Source: Calliopum simillimum (taxonomy: Eukaryota; Arthropoda; Insecta; Diptera; Lauxaniidae). Taken from it: a stretch of 64,000 nucleotides of DNA. Shown piece after piece: positions 47,121-59,758 of the stretch (positions within the stretch are counted from its first letter, which is position 1; each line of letters begins with the position of its first letter). Made by a program: the position numbers and the translations under genes. The notes beneath the pieces were generated by a model that saw only the letters and a program-made list of their open reading frames with translations, did no database searches and had not been told where the DNA came from. The stretch is taken from contig OX638371.1 in assembly GCA_951812925.1 (NCBI GenBank), positions 43,994,101 to 44,058,100 of the forward strand, in the 5' to 3' direction.

Positions 47121-48538
47121 TAGGGTGGGCCGATTTGAAAACTGATCTCGGCTACCCCCCTATGTTAAAGTTCATTCAATTCTATGAATATTTGCCCAAG
47201 GAACTATACCTCTGCGTTCAACTTTGGTTCGGCGCATTTTTGATTGAAAATTTTACCTTGTATGAATATTTTTTTTATTTTCATACTAAATTTTAAAAAT
47301 TTTTATAAAGGCAAAAGTAATGTCATTATATGAGTTGGCTGGTATTCTGTCAGTAATCAATTAAATTACGTTATGTTTACACGAAAAGTTTGCTTGATTG
47401 TGTGGAATTGATGTAATATATTTAAAAAAGTGATATGGGTCAAATAGCCGATTATTATGACCGACTTTCAAAATAAACGATTCATATTTTCGGATGAATT
47501 TTTTCAAACAAAACACCAACCTAGGCTGAAAGTTCATTCAATTTGATGAAAATTTGCCAAAATAACCATACCTCTACGTTCAACTTTAGTTCGGCGCATT
47601 TTCGATTGAAAATTTTACCTTGCGTTTAATATTTATTTTTATGCTTAGTTTTCAAAATTCTCATAGAGACAAAAGTAATATCATAATATGTTTTGGCTGG
47701 TATTCTGTCAGTATTCAATGAAATTGAGTTCAGTTTTTACGAAAAGTTTACTTGATAGCGTGGAATTGATTATATTTATTCCAAAAAATTTTATCGGTCA
47801 AATAACCGATTTCAAAATAAACGAGTCATATTTTTACATGGATTTTTGGTATATATAATTTTTTGGAATAAATATTATCAATTTCACGCTATCAAGTAAA
47901 CTTTTCGTGAAAACAGAATTCAATTTTATTGATTACTCACAGAATACCAGCCAAAACATATTATGATATTACTTTTGTCTCTATGAGAATTTTGAAAATT
48001 AAGCATAAAAATAAATATTAAACGCAAGGTAAACTTTTAAATCGAAAATGCGCTGAACTAAAATTGAACGTAGAGGTATGGTTCCTTGGGCAAATATTCA
48101 TCAAATTGAATGAACTTTCAGCCTAGGTTGGTGTTTTGTTTGAAAAAATTCATCCAAAAATATGAATCGTTTGTTTTGAAAGTCGGTCATAATAATCGGC
48201 TATTTGACCTATATCACTTTTTTAAATATAAAGCATCAATTCCACACTATCAAGTAAACTTTCTGTGTAAACAATATTCAATTCAACTGATTACTGACAG
48301 AATACCAGCCAAATCATATAATGACATTACTTTTGTCTTTATAAAAATTTTTAAAATTTAGTATGAAAATAAAAAAAATATTCATAAAAGGTAAAATTTT
48401 CGATCAAAAATGCGCCGAACTAAAGTTGAACGCAGAGGTATGGTTCCTTGGGTAAATATTCATAGAATTGAATGAACTTTCACATAGGGTGGTAGCCGAG
48501 GTCGATAAAATTTCGTCCATACAATTTGGCCCACCCTA
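47121..48538. mobile_element. hAT-type foldback MITE, 1418 bp, 8-bp TSD
   Basis: Ends TAGGGTGGGCC and GGCCCACCCTA, flanked by ATGTATAC at 47113-47120 and 48539-48546. Each arm holds two tandem versions of a roughly 340-bp block (aaagttcattcaatt ... ggctggtattctgtcag), so the whole is a palindrome of tandem repeats with its centre near 47850. TAGGG ends and an 8-bp duplication are typical of hAT. Non-coding. Confidence 0.87.
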
Positions 48539-48546
48539 ATGTATAC

Positions 48547-50328
48547 ATAGGTACATAGGGAGTTATTTTTTTTTTATTTGATAATATTGAAGAATATATA
48601 TTGCATTTTTCCAAAATGGCTTTAAATATATTTATGTTGTCTGCAGTTGGTACTTGAAGTAAGTTAAGGAATGTATTATTCAGCTTTTGACATTCGTTTT
48701 TTATTGGTAAACAATCGAAGATTAGATGGCTAATGGTGACACTTGGATGACGACATAGTGGACATGATGGTGGTGCAGTTTTATCCATTAGATGACGATG
48801 GGTTAGAAGTGTATGGCCCATACGAAATCTACAAAATTTTTTTATAAGTATCTTTTGAGCTTCTGGCGGAAACTTTGGAGGAGTTCCGTCTATGTTGATT
48901 TTTTTATACACGTGTGCAAAAATTTCCCAGTTGTGGTTGATTTCAAAGGAGCAGCATATTTTAGATGCTCTAACAATGTCATTTTTGTGATATGTTTGTT
49001 GCACTATTAAAGGTGCAAACGTTGCATATTTGGCGACATCATCAGCGACAGTGTTGCCAGTTATACCGACGTGAGCTGGAATCCACATGATTTTAATTTT
49101 GTTGGGGAAAGAGATCAACATGTACCGAATCCTACAAATAGTGTTGTTACGGTAGTGAATATTATTAATAGCCTTGATACAAGACAATGAATCGGTGCAG
49201 ATTATATGTTTGCCTTTACTGTTCTTGCACCAGTTTATTGCATAGAGTAAAGCTTCTGTCTCGGCTGTGAAGATGGAGCAGTAGTTATTTAGCTGAGCAG
49301 CTCTGATAGTAACGAGCTTAGGGTTAATGACAGCATAGCCTACGCCTTTTGTGGTTTTGGATCCATCAGTGTAGTAAGCGTCCCACTTGTTGTTATGGAA
49401 AGCGTTGACGGTTTCGTAAAAGTGAGCTCTATAAACGTCAGGATTAGTGTTTTCTTTAGGCAAATGTGCAAGATTAGTGACGAAACTTGATTGCTGTAAG
49501 ACCCAAGGGAGATGGTTTAAAGTTTTGAACAAGGGTTTCATGTTGAAACCAAGTTCGAGTGATTTGTTGTTAATCTTTTGTAATGCAGATAGTTTTTTGT
49601 TTTATCTTTTTGTTATGGATGCACAGCAAATTAGGTCGTTGGAAGAAGATAGTAATAACTTTGAACTAAGTTTTGTAATGCTTTGACTTGTAAGTTCCTC
49701 GAAAGTCATTAGTCCAGTTTCCTTCAGTAAGATTGGTATTGGTGTAGTTCTAAATGCCCCAGAGCAGTACCTGGCGGCTGAGTGATAAACTGATGTTATT
49801 TTCCTTACATTCGCTTTTGAAGTAAATCCGTATATTGGTAAGCCGTATTCGATTTTTGACATAATAATTGCTTTCATAATATTAATGGAGGTTACAGGAT
49901 GTGCATTGCTATTGTAGCTTGAAATACATTTTAACAAACTTAAATTTTTTGCAACTGATTTTTTTAAATATTCAATATGATGTAACCATGTATATTTACT
50001 ATTGATAACTAAACCAAGTACTTTTAACTCAGATACATATTCTACAATATTAGTGTTAATATATAAATTTGCTGGCTGACATGAACGTTTCCTACATATG
50101 TGTAATAATTTTGTTTTTGTTAATGATATTTTAGCACCTGTAATTTCAGTCCAAGAGTTTATATCGGAGAAGAGATTATTTATATTGATTTGTAGCGTTG
50201 ACAGATTTTTGTGTCTTATTATAATATATAAATCATCAGCATAGATGCAGTGATTGAAATTTGAGTGCTTTGCTATTAAACTATTTAACTTTTCAAAAGC
50301 TATTTGGAATAGCGAAACAGAAAGTGGG
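48547..50328 (-). pseudogene. I-like reverse transcriptase (partial) and RNase H
   Basis: It starts at PLSVSLFQIAFEKLN and shows CIYADDLYIIIRH, TGAKISLTKTKLLHICRK, LKVLGLVINSKYTW and SKIEYGLPIYGF. RNase H follows with YYTDGSKTTKGVGYA, FTAETEALLYA, CTDSLSCIKAIN and WIPAHVGITGNTVADDVA, then a C-terminal zinc finger CPLCRHPSVTISHLIFDC. The frame is open except for one TAA near 49602. The RT and RNase H motifs resemble the I-like copy at 18236 but the sequences are clearly different elements. Confidence 0.87.
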
Positions 50329-50440
50329 GAAATGAATTTCACTTGATTCATTTATTTTACATACATTGGGCTGACTGACCAGCTCCTTTCTAACTTTTAG
50401 CTGACGACTCACAGTGTGCGGCGGTCATATATAGTAATAA

Positions 50441-51600
50441 CATAGCGAGGCTATTGAAATTTGGTACAGATGATTTTTACATTAAAATAATAAAAATCTG
50501 TGGATATGAACAAAATCCGCAGACGGCCACGCCTACCTCCCATACGAATTTGGGGCGTGGTCGGAATTTTTTTTCAAAATGGGTATCAATTTCCAATAAC
50601 TTGCTGATTTCAAAAACGTTAAAAATTCTGAGCTATCTTTTATAGTTTTCAAGTTATGAGAAATAAACGAAAATCTACTTTATAAGAACTAGATTTTGTT
50701 TGTTTGTGTATTCGGCCCTTATTGACTCGGAAACTAACTAACCGTTTTTAAAGAAGTTGTTACGTCGTGTTAGTACAAAAAAAGGCTAAGTTATATGGTA
50801 AAAAAGTGGGCGGTGCCACGCCTCCGAAAAAAATAACTAATCATATCTCCGAAACTCTTTGACGCAGATAAATGAGATTTGGTAAATTTGTATATATGAG
50901 CGGTGCCACGCCCTCAAAAAAATTAATTCATCATTTCTCTGACAATATTTGACGCACTTAGATATGATTGGGTACATATGGTAAGACAATTAGAACAAAT
51001 AGTTCTCTAGAAAAGTGGGCGGTGCCACGCCCCTCTAAATGCTGATTCACTATATCTCAGAAACTGCTTGACGCAGATAGATAAAATCTGGTACAAATCT
51101 GTGGACTTTTGATAAAAAAAACTTAAGTCGAGATAAGACAATTCTCCAGGATTTTAGTCCTAAATATAAAATTTAAATACGCTTCTATTGTTATAATCGC
51201 CATGTCTCTATGATTTCTTGTTCCAGAGATAGAAGAGTGTCCCATAGTTCACGCAAGATTTGAACTTAGCGCCAGGAGGAGATATAACTTTGCATCAATG
51301 AAATTGAGCCACATTGTTGAAAAGTAGTTAATCAGTTTTTAGGCTCTACTGAAAAGTTGCCATTTTCGAGTTAGGTTGTTTTGTCAAAAGTCTATAGATA
51401 TGCAAAGGGCATTTGGAAAAAATAATTTTCAATGAAAAATTGGCGGTGCCCTACGAAAGTAAAATTTGTCATATTACTGACGCTCTTGGCGCAAATTATA
51501 AAATTTGGTAAAATGCTTCGCTTAACTATGTCCAAGTAATAGGAGGGCAATTTCCAAGGGGCTTAAAAGGGAGAACATACCCCTTGCCTACTACGATTTC
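50441..51600. repeat. GGCGTGGCAC-family repeats, short tandem units
   Basis: Three or more units of about 100-110 bp carry gcggtgccacgcc followed by atatctc and ttgacgcagatagat-like words (near 50812, 50900 and 51018). Non-coding. Confidence 0.6.
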
Positions 51601-52580
51601 GTTAAAAAAGGATCTTCTTAAAATTGAAAAATCTGGTGTAAAACGTTGAAGAATATAAAGAAATCAAAATAATTTGTTTTCTCAAAAACTGCAACAGGAA
51701 AAAATTCATGGAAAAAAAAGGTTCTCAAAAAAGGCAGTAGGGACTTTGCATTTCGATTAAGTATACTTGGTTACATATTATAAAATGTATATTTTTCTTT
51801 GAATGTCGAAGTTTTAAAAATTTATCGATTTTGGCTTTCTGAGCTCAAATTTTCCAAAAATCACCATAATATATAAAAACTCAATCAAATGTTTTTTATA
51901 TAAAATTACGAAAGGAAGATCTTTTTAATTGAAATTTAAAGTAAATACCATACAACGCTGTCGAAAGTACTCCGATCGGAGTACAATGCTCCGATTTGAC
52001 ATTCAATGCTCCGATACTCCCCAACCCGAAAAAATACTCCCTTTTTTTATTCAGCTTAATACAAAATATATTTTTAAGTCAATAGTTAAAAGTACGTTCA
52101 TTGTGTACCTTCAGTTTTACTTGCAACTAATGCAGCAGTGTAAACACCGCCATTGTAATAATGGTCGCAAAAGAATTGCTGGGGAAAAATAATGCCTTTG
52201 ACTGGACTCCTTCGAGTGAGCTACTTGAAAAGTAGTACAAATAACTCAACAAACAATTTTTTTTATAAGCTTTACAATTTAACGCTTGGAAAAAGTTAAT
52301 TTCCAAATGTTTTCATAACCAATTTTAAAATATTTGGAAAATGTTTTTTTTTTTTTAAATTTTCACAGTTGATTTGTAAGGTTAAAATAAACAATTAGAA
52401 ATTGTTTTTTCCAAATGTTTCCAAATGTTTTCGTAATCGTTTTCTAAACTAACGAACAATTTTTATTTTATTTTTTCAGTGACTTATCGAGCTAAGCAAA
52501 ACACATGGCATTTAAATCATAACGTTAGGTCATTTGATAAGATTGTCAACTCATAACTTAGAGGTTGATTCGATACTCAG
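51601..52580. other. No gene recognised
   Basis: AT-rich. There is a local cluster of ctccgat words near 51965-52015 (ctccgatcggagtac is palindromic). The open frame at 51929-52192 has no family features I recognise. Confidence 0.3.
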
Positions 52581-52734
52581 TTAACCCTTTCGAACCGGTT
52601 TGGACAATATGTCCCAAAAATTTTTTACTAAATACATAACTCGGTTATTAACGTCACTTAAATTGAATGAATTAATAAAATTAATGTAATTTTTAGTAAC
52701 CACTGTTTTTTCTTATACCACTCCAAGGATATTA

Positions 52735-54043
52735 CAGGGTGGCTGATTCGAACTGTTACCAACTTCAGATAGACTTATCTGACAGATGGAACATGACAGC
52801 TGTCTAAAAATTGGCATGATGTTAGTTCATTCTATTGTCAACAAGTAACCAAAAGCATTGGCGCGTCAATTTATTGAAAATAAAAAATTTTCGAAATGGA
52901 ATTCAAACGTAATAGTGTGATTGCTCTTTATTTGGCTGGAAAATCGCAACCAGCAATTGTTCGTGAGCTGAAACATTTAAAAGTGAATAAAATGTTTGTG
53001 TATCGGACCATAACACGTTACAATGGTACCGGCAGCGTTGCCAAACGACATGGTGGTGGTCGGAAAATAACTGCAACATCACCAGAAATGGTTCGAAAGG
53101 TGAAGGCCAGAATTGAGCGAAATCCGAGACGCAGTGGCAGACAAATGGCTGCCGAGCTGAAAATATCACGTGAACGAATGCAACACATATGGTCAAACAA
53201 GCTCGGACTAAAGGCCCTCAAGTTCCAACAGGCGCATAATCTCACTCCTGCTCAAAAAAAAGTTAGGCTCGATAGAGCCAAGGAGTTGTTGCGCTTGCAC
53301 GCCGCCGGAAATCTGTCAAAAATTGTCTTCTCTGATGAGAAAAATTACTGTATCCAGCAATATGTAAACAAACAAAATGATCGGGTTTACTTGACCTAGA
53401 GGTCTTACGAAAATTTGAATGTTCGTTTGGCCACCAGGACGTATGCACCACCGCATGTGATGGTTTGGGCTGCAGTGACTGCTGATGGGCGCTCACCACT
53501 CGTTTTTTTGGCCGCTGGCGTCAAAGTAAACGCCCAGGTGTATCGTGAATCAGTGTTGGAGGGTGCTTTACTACCGTGGGCACGCAAACATTTCGGTCGC
53601 AAGCCATGGACATTCCAACAAGACTCGGCACCGTCACACAAAGCTCGTGTGAATCAAGAATGGTTAGAAAAAAACGTTCCTAGCTTCATTTCTGCTCAAC
53701 AATGGCTCTCAAATTCGCCTGATGCGAATCCGCTGGATTTCTCAATCTGAGGTATGTTGGACAGGAAGGTCTTGACTAAAAAATACCAGAGCGTTGATGC
53801 CCTAAAAGTGGCCCTTCAACGAGAATGGCGCAAACTTCCACAAAATCAAATTCGTGCAGCATGCGGCTCTTCGACCGTCTACGGGCCATAGTTAAGGCCA
53901 AAGGTGGCCATATCGAAAATCTCAAGTAGATTCTTAAAATTTGAACATTTCCCAACAATTATAGCGTTTGATCACTAAAATCTGTGCATGGAAACTAAAA
54001 ATATTGTCTTTTGAATTGGTAACTCTTCGAATCAGCCACCCTG
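52735..54043 (+). mobile_element. Tc1/mariner-superfamily transposon (D37D type), 1309 bp
   Basis: Ends CAGGGTGGCTGATTCGAA and its reverse complement, flanked by TA (52733-52734 and 54044-54045). It carries a single transposase gene with a small number of lesions. Confidence 0.9.
52896..53929 (+). pseudogene. D37D transposase with two stops and one frameshift
   Basis: It starts MEFKRNSVIALYLAGKSQ, a paired-like DNA-binding domain, followed by GGGRKITATSPEMVRKVKAR. Catalytic residues are FSDEKN, FQQDSAPSHKA and NSPDANPLDFSI, with 37 residues between the second D and the D of NPLD. A stop at 53397-53399 (VYLT*RSYENLN), a TGA at 53748 where W is expected, and a one-base loss near 53865 before RLRAIVKAKGGHIENLK inactivate it. 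The spacing places it in the maT/mori-like D37D group. Confidence 0.88.
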
Positions 54044-54229
54044 TATATCCAAAAAATTCAAATCAAAAACATCTGTTGAGAGTATAGACCGGAAGCGCCT
54101 CTGGCGGTGAAAATTTGAATTTAGAGACGGTCAAACATTTTACTTTAATTAAGTTTCTAAGCTTAACCTATCACAAATATTGTGTACCCCACAGTTTTTT
54201 TTTCGGGTCGAAAGGGTTAACATAACTTT

Positions 54230-54955
54230 TTTTTTTTATTTTGAATTTAATATAAAAATGTTTAGAAAATATTGTTCAATAAACATACAAACACTTACAA
54301 AATGTTTATTAAAAAATTTAAATAACAATTTAAAAATATTCTATAAAAAATTTATAACAAGCTTTTTCTAAATGATTTTCACAAGTTTGCTATGAATTTT
54401 TTTTTTTTTTCTTTACATATTTATAATTTATGCATAAATTTCTCAAAAAATATTGCATTTTGTGTGAGAAAATATCAAAACTTGTTTCTATACTAGTACA
54501 AATTTTACAGAAACTCGTTTGGTAACACAAAAGTCCAGTAACGAGAAAGAAAGTGTGAGAGTAAAGTGACGGTTTGTTTCGAGAGAGCTTGCAAGATTTT
54601 ACTGGATAAAACTTTACTAGCAAAAATGGTTCAGTAAGTAAACATATGATTTTGACACTTGACAAAATTTATTGCAAGTATGAAGTCAGTTTTTTCGGAT
54701 CATGCTATGTTTTCGTACCACAGAGGGTCCAGGTCAAACTTTACCATTGCCATTGTTATTTAAAATTAAATTTATCCCCGATTAGGAAGGACCGGAGAGG
54801 GTTAATATGTAATATCGACCTCAATTACTTTTCAAAATGGAAAATGTATCCCCTTGAGACCTTACCTCTCCTACTCCTTCTTATGGGGTCTTCTCTACTT
54901 ATTGAAACCATATTCACATCATAGGCTGGTTTTTAAAAAATTGTAGCTCAAATGT
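54230..54955. other. No gene recognised
   Basis: AT-rich with scattered short open frames. The only noteworthy words are ggaaggaccggagagggttaa (54785) and ggtcgaaagggttaac (54206), which hint at a second eroded copy of the CCCTTTCGA terminus. Confidence 0.3.
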
Positions 54956-54957
54956 AG

Positions 54958-55425
54958 TGGCTTCGCACCCCCCTTACAAAAACTATATGCATAAAACACT
55001 TAAAACACTATATCCCCACACCTTCGACAGGTATCCATTCTAAACTTGATGTTATATAGTAGAACATACGAAGAGGAAAAAAAATATAAGGGATTGAATC
55101 AGAGAGCGTTGCACCCTCGATACAAAAAAATTCTGAACATTCAATAATTCTGCACCTATAGCAGTAATGAAACTTCTAGCAAAATATACATTGTAACCAC
55201 CAAAGGCCATGCAAAATATGGGCACTGTACAAAGAAATCATTAAATTTGTCCACGAACGAGTGGCTTAGGTTCAGGTTACATTGGATGCGACTTCGTGCA
55301 AAATTTAAGTTGTACATAAAAAACATGTTCAAATAAAAATAAACATCAAATCTCGAATGGATACCTGTCAAAGGTTCGGAGACATAGTGTTTAAAATGTT
55401 TTTTGCATAGGAGTAAGCGGGGTGA
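54958..55425. repeat. Imperfect foldback, about 470 bp
   Basis: The block 54980-55050 (aaaacactatatccccacacc, aggtatccattc) is mirrored at 55355-55425 (gaatggatacctgtcaaagg). No duplication or gene was identified. Confidence 0.5.
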
Positions 55426-55542
55426 AACGCCCCAACATTAGATCCCCAATTTTTTACATGTTCCTCAGTGAAATGTAAAGGGGGGTGGTATTACTTATAA
55501 GGGGCTCTCACTCTGCAAATTTTTATGTTTTGTTCTTCGGGG

Positions 55543-56430
55543 TAGGGGAGGTGTGTTTACCTTGGTCCGTTTCTCAGTTTTTTAAAATTACTGGATTTTC
55601 CAAAAAAGTTTCTTTAGATTTTTGATTAAGTAATATTTCTACAATGCTTGCAGCCGAAATGACGTGACAATGATATTTCTATGTCTTACCATTAAGTAGA
55701 AATATTGCTTTTTCCGTTGCAATCTCAAACGGTTCAAGGTACACCATGCAAGTGTACCTTGGACTATCAAAAATAAAAAAGAATACATTATATATAGGTA
55801 ATAAATTATGAAAGAACCATTTATTATGTAATCAAAAGTAAAATTTTTTTCAATAAAAAAAAATTAACCATAAACAAAAATTATTACACAAAAAAGTCCA
55901 TTTAGACAAAAACAATTAATTAGACAAAAATGGTTGTAAATAAAAAAATTAATCACGTAAATAATAATAATAATATTATATTGAAAGGTGATTATGGCTT
56001 CGTGGTTACCCGTAGATAAAGGCTCACTGGTCAATAAGCATAGGTCCAAGGTACACTTAGACAATGTTTTAAAAACTGTCAACACACATAACATATATTA
56101 ATGAAAATACATCTAAAACACACTGAAAGCTTAAAACAATAACTAAACTACCTTCTTGATGTTGTAAAACTGAAATATTTCAAGTAAGTTTCGCACAAAA
56201 CGTTTCGTAGTTCACTCCAAAAACTAATTTTTACACACCATAAACATTTTTTCCGTCACTTTTTATACACGCATACAGCATGACGGTCTGAAGTCTACTA
56301 ATATCAGTCAGCGGTAAGAGTGGAAAATTCCATAGAAGAACATTATCGTACACGTGCAACTGTTGAGTGGCAATCGACACTCGGACCGAGGTACACTCGG
56401 ACCAAGGTACACACATCTCCCCTACTTTTC
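55543..56430. mobile_element. Element with gtaggggaggtgtg inverted ends
   Basis: The left end gtaggggaggtgtgtttacc (then ttggtccg) matches the mirror of the right end, cggaccaaggtac followed by acacatctcccctac. The word ccaaggtacac or its mirror recurs at about 55735, 55755, 56045 and 56390-56415. Non-coding; no target duplication found. Confidence 0.5.
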
Positions 56431-56978
56431 TAATCATATTAAAAAATGTAGCCTCCAACATAGCCAAAAATCTTGTTTTTGTTCCTTTTAAATTTTTAGG
56501 TTAGGATAACTCCTAGAAAAAAAAAGATATTGATGTAATATTTGATTTTTATTTGGGGCTTTAGGTCAAAAAATTAAAAAGAAAAGTTCTTTAAAATTTC
56601 TTCAATTTATTTTTGTCCAATATTTCGACATCCATTGGCTGTCATCATCAGGGACTATTATAGAATATATTACAATATTAACACCACTTTTTTAACACAT
56701 TTAAAAATAATACTAACTTGGGTAAAATAAACTAAATAATTGTCAAAGACCTTGAGAAACTAAAGATGACAATTAGATCAGCAACTTCACCAAGGATATA
56801 CGGTCTCCCTAAAATCCATAAGGAAAACATGCCGCTACGCCCGATATGCTTATCCATCAACTCATCAGCCAACGTATTATGCCAGTATTTAGTTAGGATA
56901 TTAAATAATTTGACGAAAGACTCGATATTTAATGTAAAAGACGAAGTGGACTTCAAAAACAGACTTAACAATACACAT

Positions 56979-58455
56979 TAGAGAGGATCAAATTTTTTTT
57001 TTCAGTTTCGGATTCTCCGTTAAAATCTAAGTTAAAAACTCCTTGGGACCATATATCTGCGGTGAATTTCGACTCAGCCAAAAATCGTTTGAAGTTTTGG
57101 GTTTCTTTCGATATTACGAGATTGTCTTTGATAATTTATAACTTCCGAACAACTTGTTGTATTGCTATGATTTTAGCACCGTTAGAAAGGTGTTGTTGCG
57201 TAGTAAGCACGCTTTGGCTAATTTATTGAAAAAAGTTATCTGGTTCAAGAGTTATGACCTTTTGAATGAAAATATATAAAAACTTTATACAAAATGTACC
57301 AAAAATTTCATATTATTTAAAAAAAAAAATATACTTTTAAATTTTTTTTATAGTGTATAAAAAGAACTATCTAGACAGGGTCTCTTCATCCAGATACGGC
57401 TAGGCATGTCAAAGTTATGACCTTTTGAATAAAGACAAATACAAACTTCATACAAAGTATATTAGAAATTTTATCTTCCAAAAACAAAAAAAACCGTTAT
57501 TTTTGAATTTTTTTCTATAGGTTATTAAAAGGCTTTTCCAACACAGTTCTGTTCTATAAGATGCGACAAGAAATTCCAAAATTATGACATTTTGAATCAA
57601 AGCATACATTTTCTCTATAATACTTGATATTTCGAACTTTGAGCCATTATAGCACTGCTTAGTGACCCAACTTCAAAAAATCCTTTGCCGGTTTTTTTCT
57701 ACTAATTAATGGTAATCGAAAGTGCTACACAAGAACTCATAAAAAAAAAAAAATTTTTTTTTTGTTCAACTTTGTTTTAAATATTTTTTCACTCAACAGT
57801 TCTCATCTGCTCTCATTCAAAATGTCATAACTTTGGAATTGCTAGCCGTATCTTAAAGACCAGGACTGCGTTGGAAAGGAGTTTTGATGAGCTATAGAAA
57901 AAAGTTCAAAAATAAGGGTTTTTTACTTCTAGGAAGATTAAATTTCTTATATACTTTGTATGAAGTTTTTATCTGTCTTCATTCAAACGGTCATAACTTT
58001 GAAATGACTAGCCGTATCTGGATGAATAGACCTTCTCTAGATAGTTCTTTTTATACACTATAAAATAATTTAAAAGTATATTTTTTTTTTAAAAAAAGAT
58101 GAAATTTTTGGTACATTTTGTATAAAGTTTTTATATATTTTCATTCAGAAGGTCATAACTCTTGAACCAGATATTTTTTTCAATAAATTAGCCAAAGCGT
58201 TGATACTACGCAACAACACCTTTCTAACGGTGCTAAAATCATAGCAATACAACAAGTTGTTCGGAAGTTATAAATTATCAAAAACAATCTCGCAACATCG
58301 AAAGAAACCCAAAACTTCAAACGATTTTTGGCTGAGTCGAAATTCACCGCAGATATATGGTCTCAAGGAGTTTCTAACTTAGATTTTATCGGAGAATCCG
58401 AAACTGAATGAAAGTAAGTGGAAAAATTTGGCTTGGAACAAATTGATCCTCTCTA
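56979..58455. mobile_element. hAT-type foldback MITE, 1477 bp, 8-bp TSD
   Basis: Ends TAGAGAGGATCAAAT and its reverse complement, flanked by ATACACAT at 56971-56978 and 58456-58463. Removal with one duplication restores the Penelope frame as RLNNTH-IDDDETLVSF. The arms are about 650 bp. Inside, a gttatgaccttttgaat-type block is repeated about three times per arm. Non-coding. Confidence 0.9.
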
Positions 58456-59614
58456 ATACACATATAGATGACGATGAAACCTTAGTCTCGTTTGACGTAA
58501 TTTCCTTATTCCCCAGCATACCTGTAGATTTTGCTTTTAATACAATTGACAAAAAAATGGACAATTATTGAACAACATACAATTCAATGACAAAGTTTAT
58601 AAACAGCTAAAAGGTATTCCAATGGGTTTACCAGCATCACCAATAATAGCTGATATCGTTATGGAGGAGCTGTTAGACAAATGTTTAAATTAAATGATCT
58701 TGACGTTAAACCTCGGATGACCACAAAATATGTAGATGACTTGTTTGCCATAGTAAAAAAAGACGAAATAGAAAGAACATTAAACGCACTTAATACGTTT
58801 CACCGACGAATAAATTTACGATAGAAAAAGAACAAGACAAAAACTCCCCTAGTTAGATACAATTATTATAAGGAAAGACAACATAATTAAAACTGACTGG
58901 TACCAAAAACCTATGGCAACGAGACGATTGCTTAATTTTACATCTAAACACCCCAAAAATACAATTTTAAACACGGCCAAAAATTTTATTCGACGAGTAT
59001 TTAATATTAGTGACAACATTTTCCATAAAAACAATAAGAAAAAAATCCTGAAGATACTTAAAGACAATGGTTTTCCAGAAACGATAATACATAATCTTAT
59101 AAAAAGACAAGAAGAAGGCGACAAAAACAACCATAATATAGTCGAAGACATACCTAAAATATATAAGTCACTAACGTATGTACCTGGTTTCTCAGAAGAA
59201 TTCAAACAGTCGGACATTTTAACAAGGACAAATATAAAATAGCATATAAGACAAATAATACACTAAGCCGACTATACACTAATACTAAATGTAAAATAGA
59301 CCCCCTCGACAAATCGAATTTGATTTATCAAATTTCGTGCAAAGGAGACGGATCCAACATATGCAACAAAAAATATGTTGGAACAACAAAACAAAAATAA
59401 AGGACAAAATTAGCTGGACATAAATCGGACCAAAAGACCCCTAGAAATTCTGACCACAAAACAGCACGTGCTGCCCACTATAGCAAAACGAAACGTCCCA
59501 ATGGGGAATGGAGCGCATCTATAGCGCTTCTGAAGCGCTCTAAAGCAGCAGTGAAGCGCATCTCTCTCGTTGCCAAAAGCGCTGAAATTAACATTGGCAT
59601 GTCATTGGAACGAA

Positions 59615-59758
59615 GCGCTTTGCTCTCGCTACCAGAAATGCTCTTTGGATGCGCACCGCTCTCGCATCCAGAAATGCTGTTTGGATGCCCATCGCTCTCG
59701 CTATCAGAAATGCTCTTTGGAAGCGCATCGCTCTCGCATTCAGAAATGCTCTTTGGAT
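59615..59758 (+). repeat. 36-bp minisatellite, four units (left arm)
   Basis: Units start at 59615, 59651, 59687 and 59723, consensus gcgcatcgctctcgcattca then gaaatgctctttggat. Further units are at 60084-60165 and, inverted, at 60430-60520 and 60775-60926. All reading frames stay open across the repeat, which explains the overlapping ORFs here. Confidence 0.9.

Larger units (their letters stand above)
46944..50328 (-). mobile_element. 5'-truncated I-like retrotransposon
   Basis: Flanked by gaaatga at 46937-46943 and 50329-50335. At its 3' end (left side) the minus strand finishes in (AAT)n, matching the TAA-type tails of I elements. The copy begins inside the RT just after the position of the PQG motif. 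Its 3' part is split by the hAT-type MITE at 47121-48538. Confidence 0.85.
46850..50440 (-). repeat. LTR-like repeat, copy B, split by a retrotransposon
   Basis: The left remnant (about 46858-46943) and right remnant (50329-50440) together are the reverse complement of the sequence at 38225-38370. They are separated by the I-like insertion, which has the 7-bp duplication gaaatga. Confidence 0.5.
52585..54216. mobile_element. piggyBac-type MITE with CCCTTTCGA ends, split
   Basis: TTAA at 52581-52584 and 54217-54220 flanks CCCTTTCGAACCGG and the mirror of CGGGTCGAAAGGG. Without the inserted transposon (52735-54043) it would be about 320 bp. The TTAA target and CCCTTT-type ends fit the piggyBac superfamily. 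It is unrelated in sequence to the TTAA elements at 6316 and 17535. Confidence 0.7.

Noticed and set aside
38160..50440. A complete LTR retrotransposon between the two LTR-like copies
   Set aside because: The copies are in opposite orientation and no gag, protease or integrase is found between them.
52903..53245. Minus-strand ORFs opposite the D37D transposase
   Set aside because: They overlap the clearly homologous plus-strand transposase and show no family features.
54180..54924. Three ORFs of 60-92 codons
   Set aside because: AT-rich composition, no motif, no splice or start context; likely chance.
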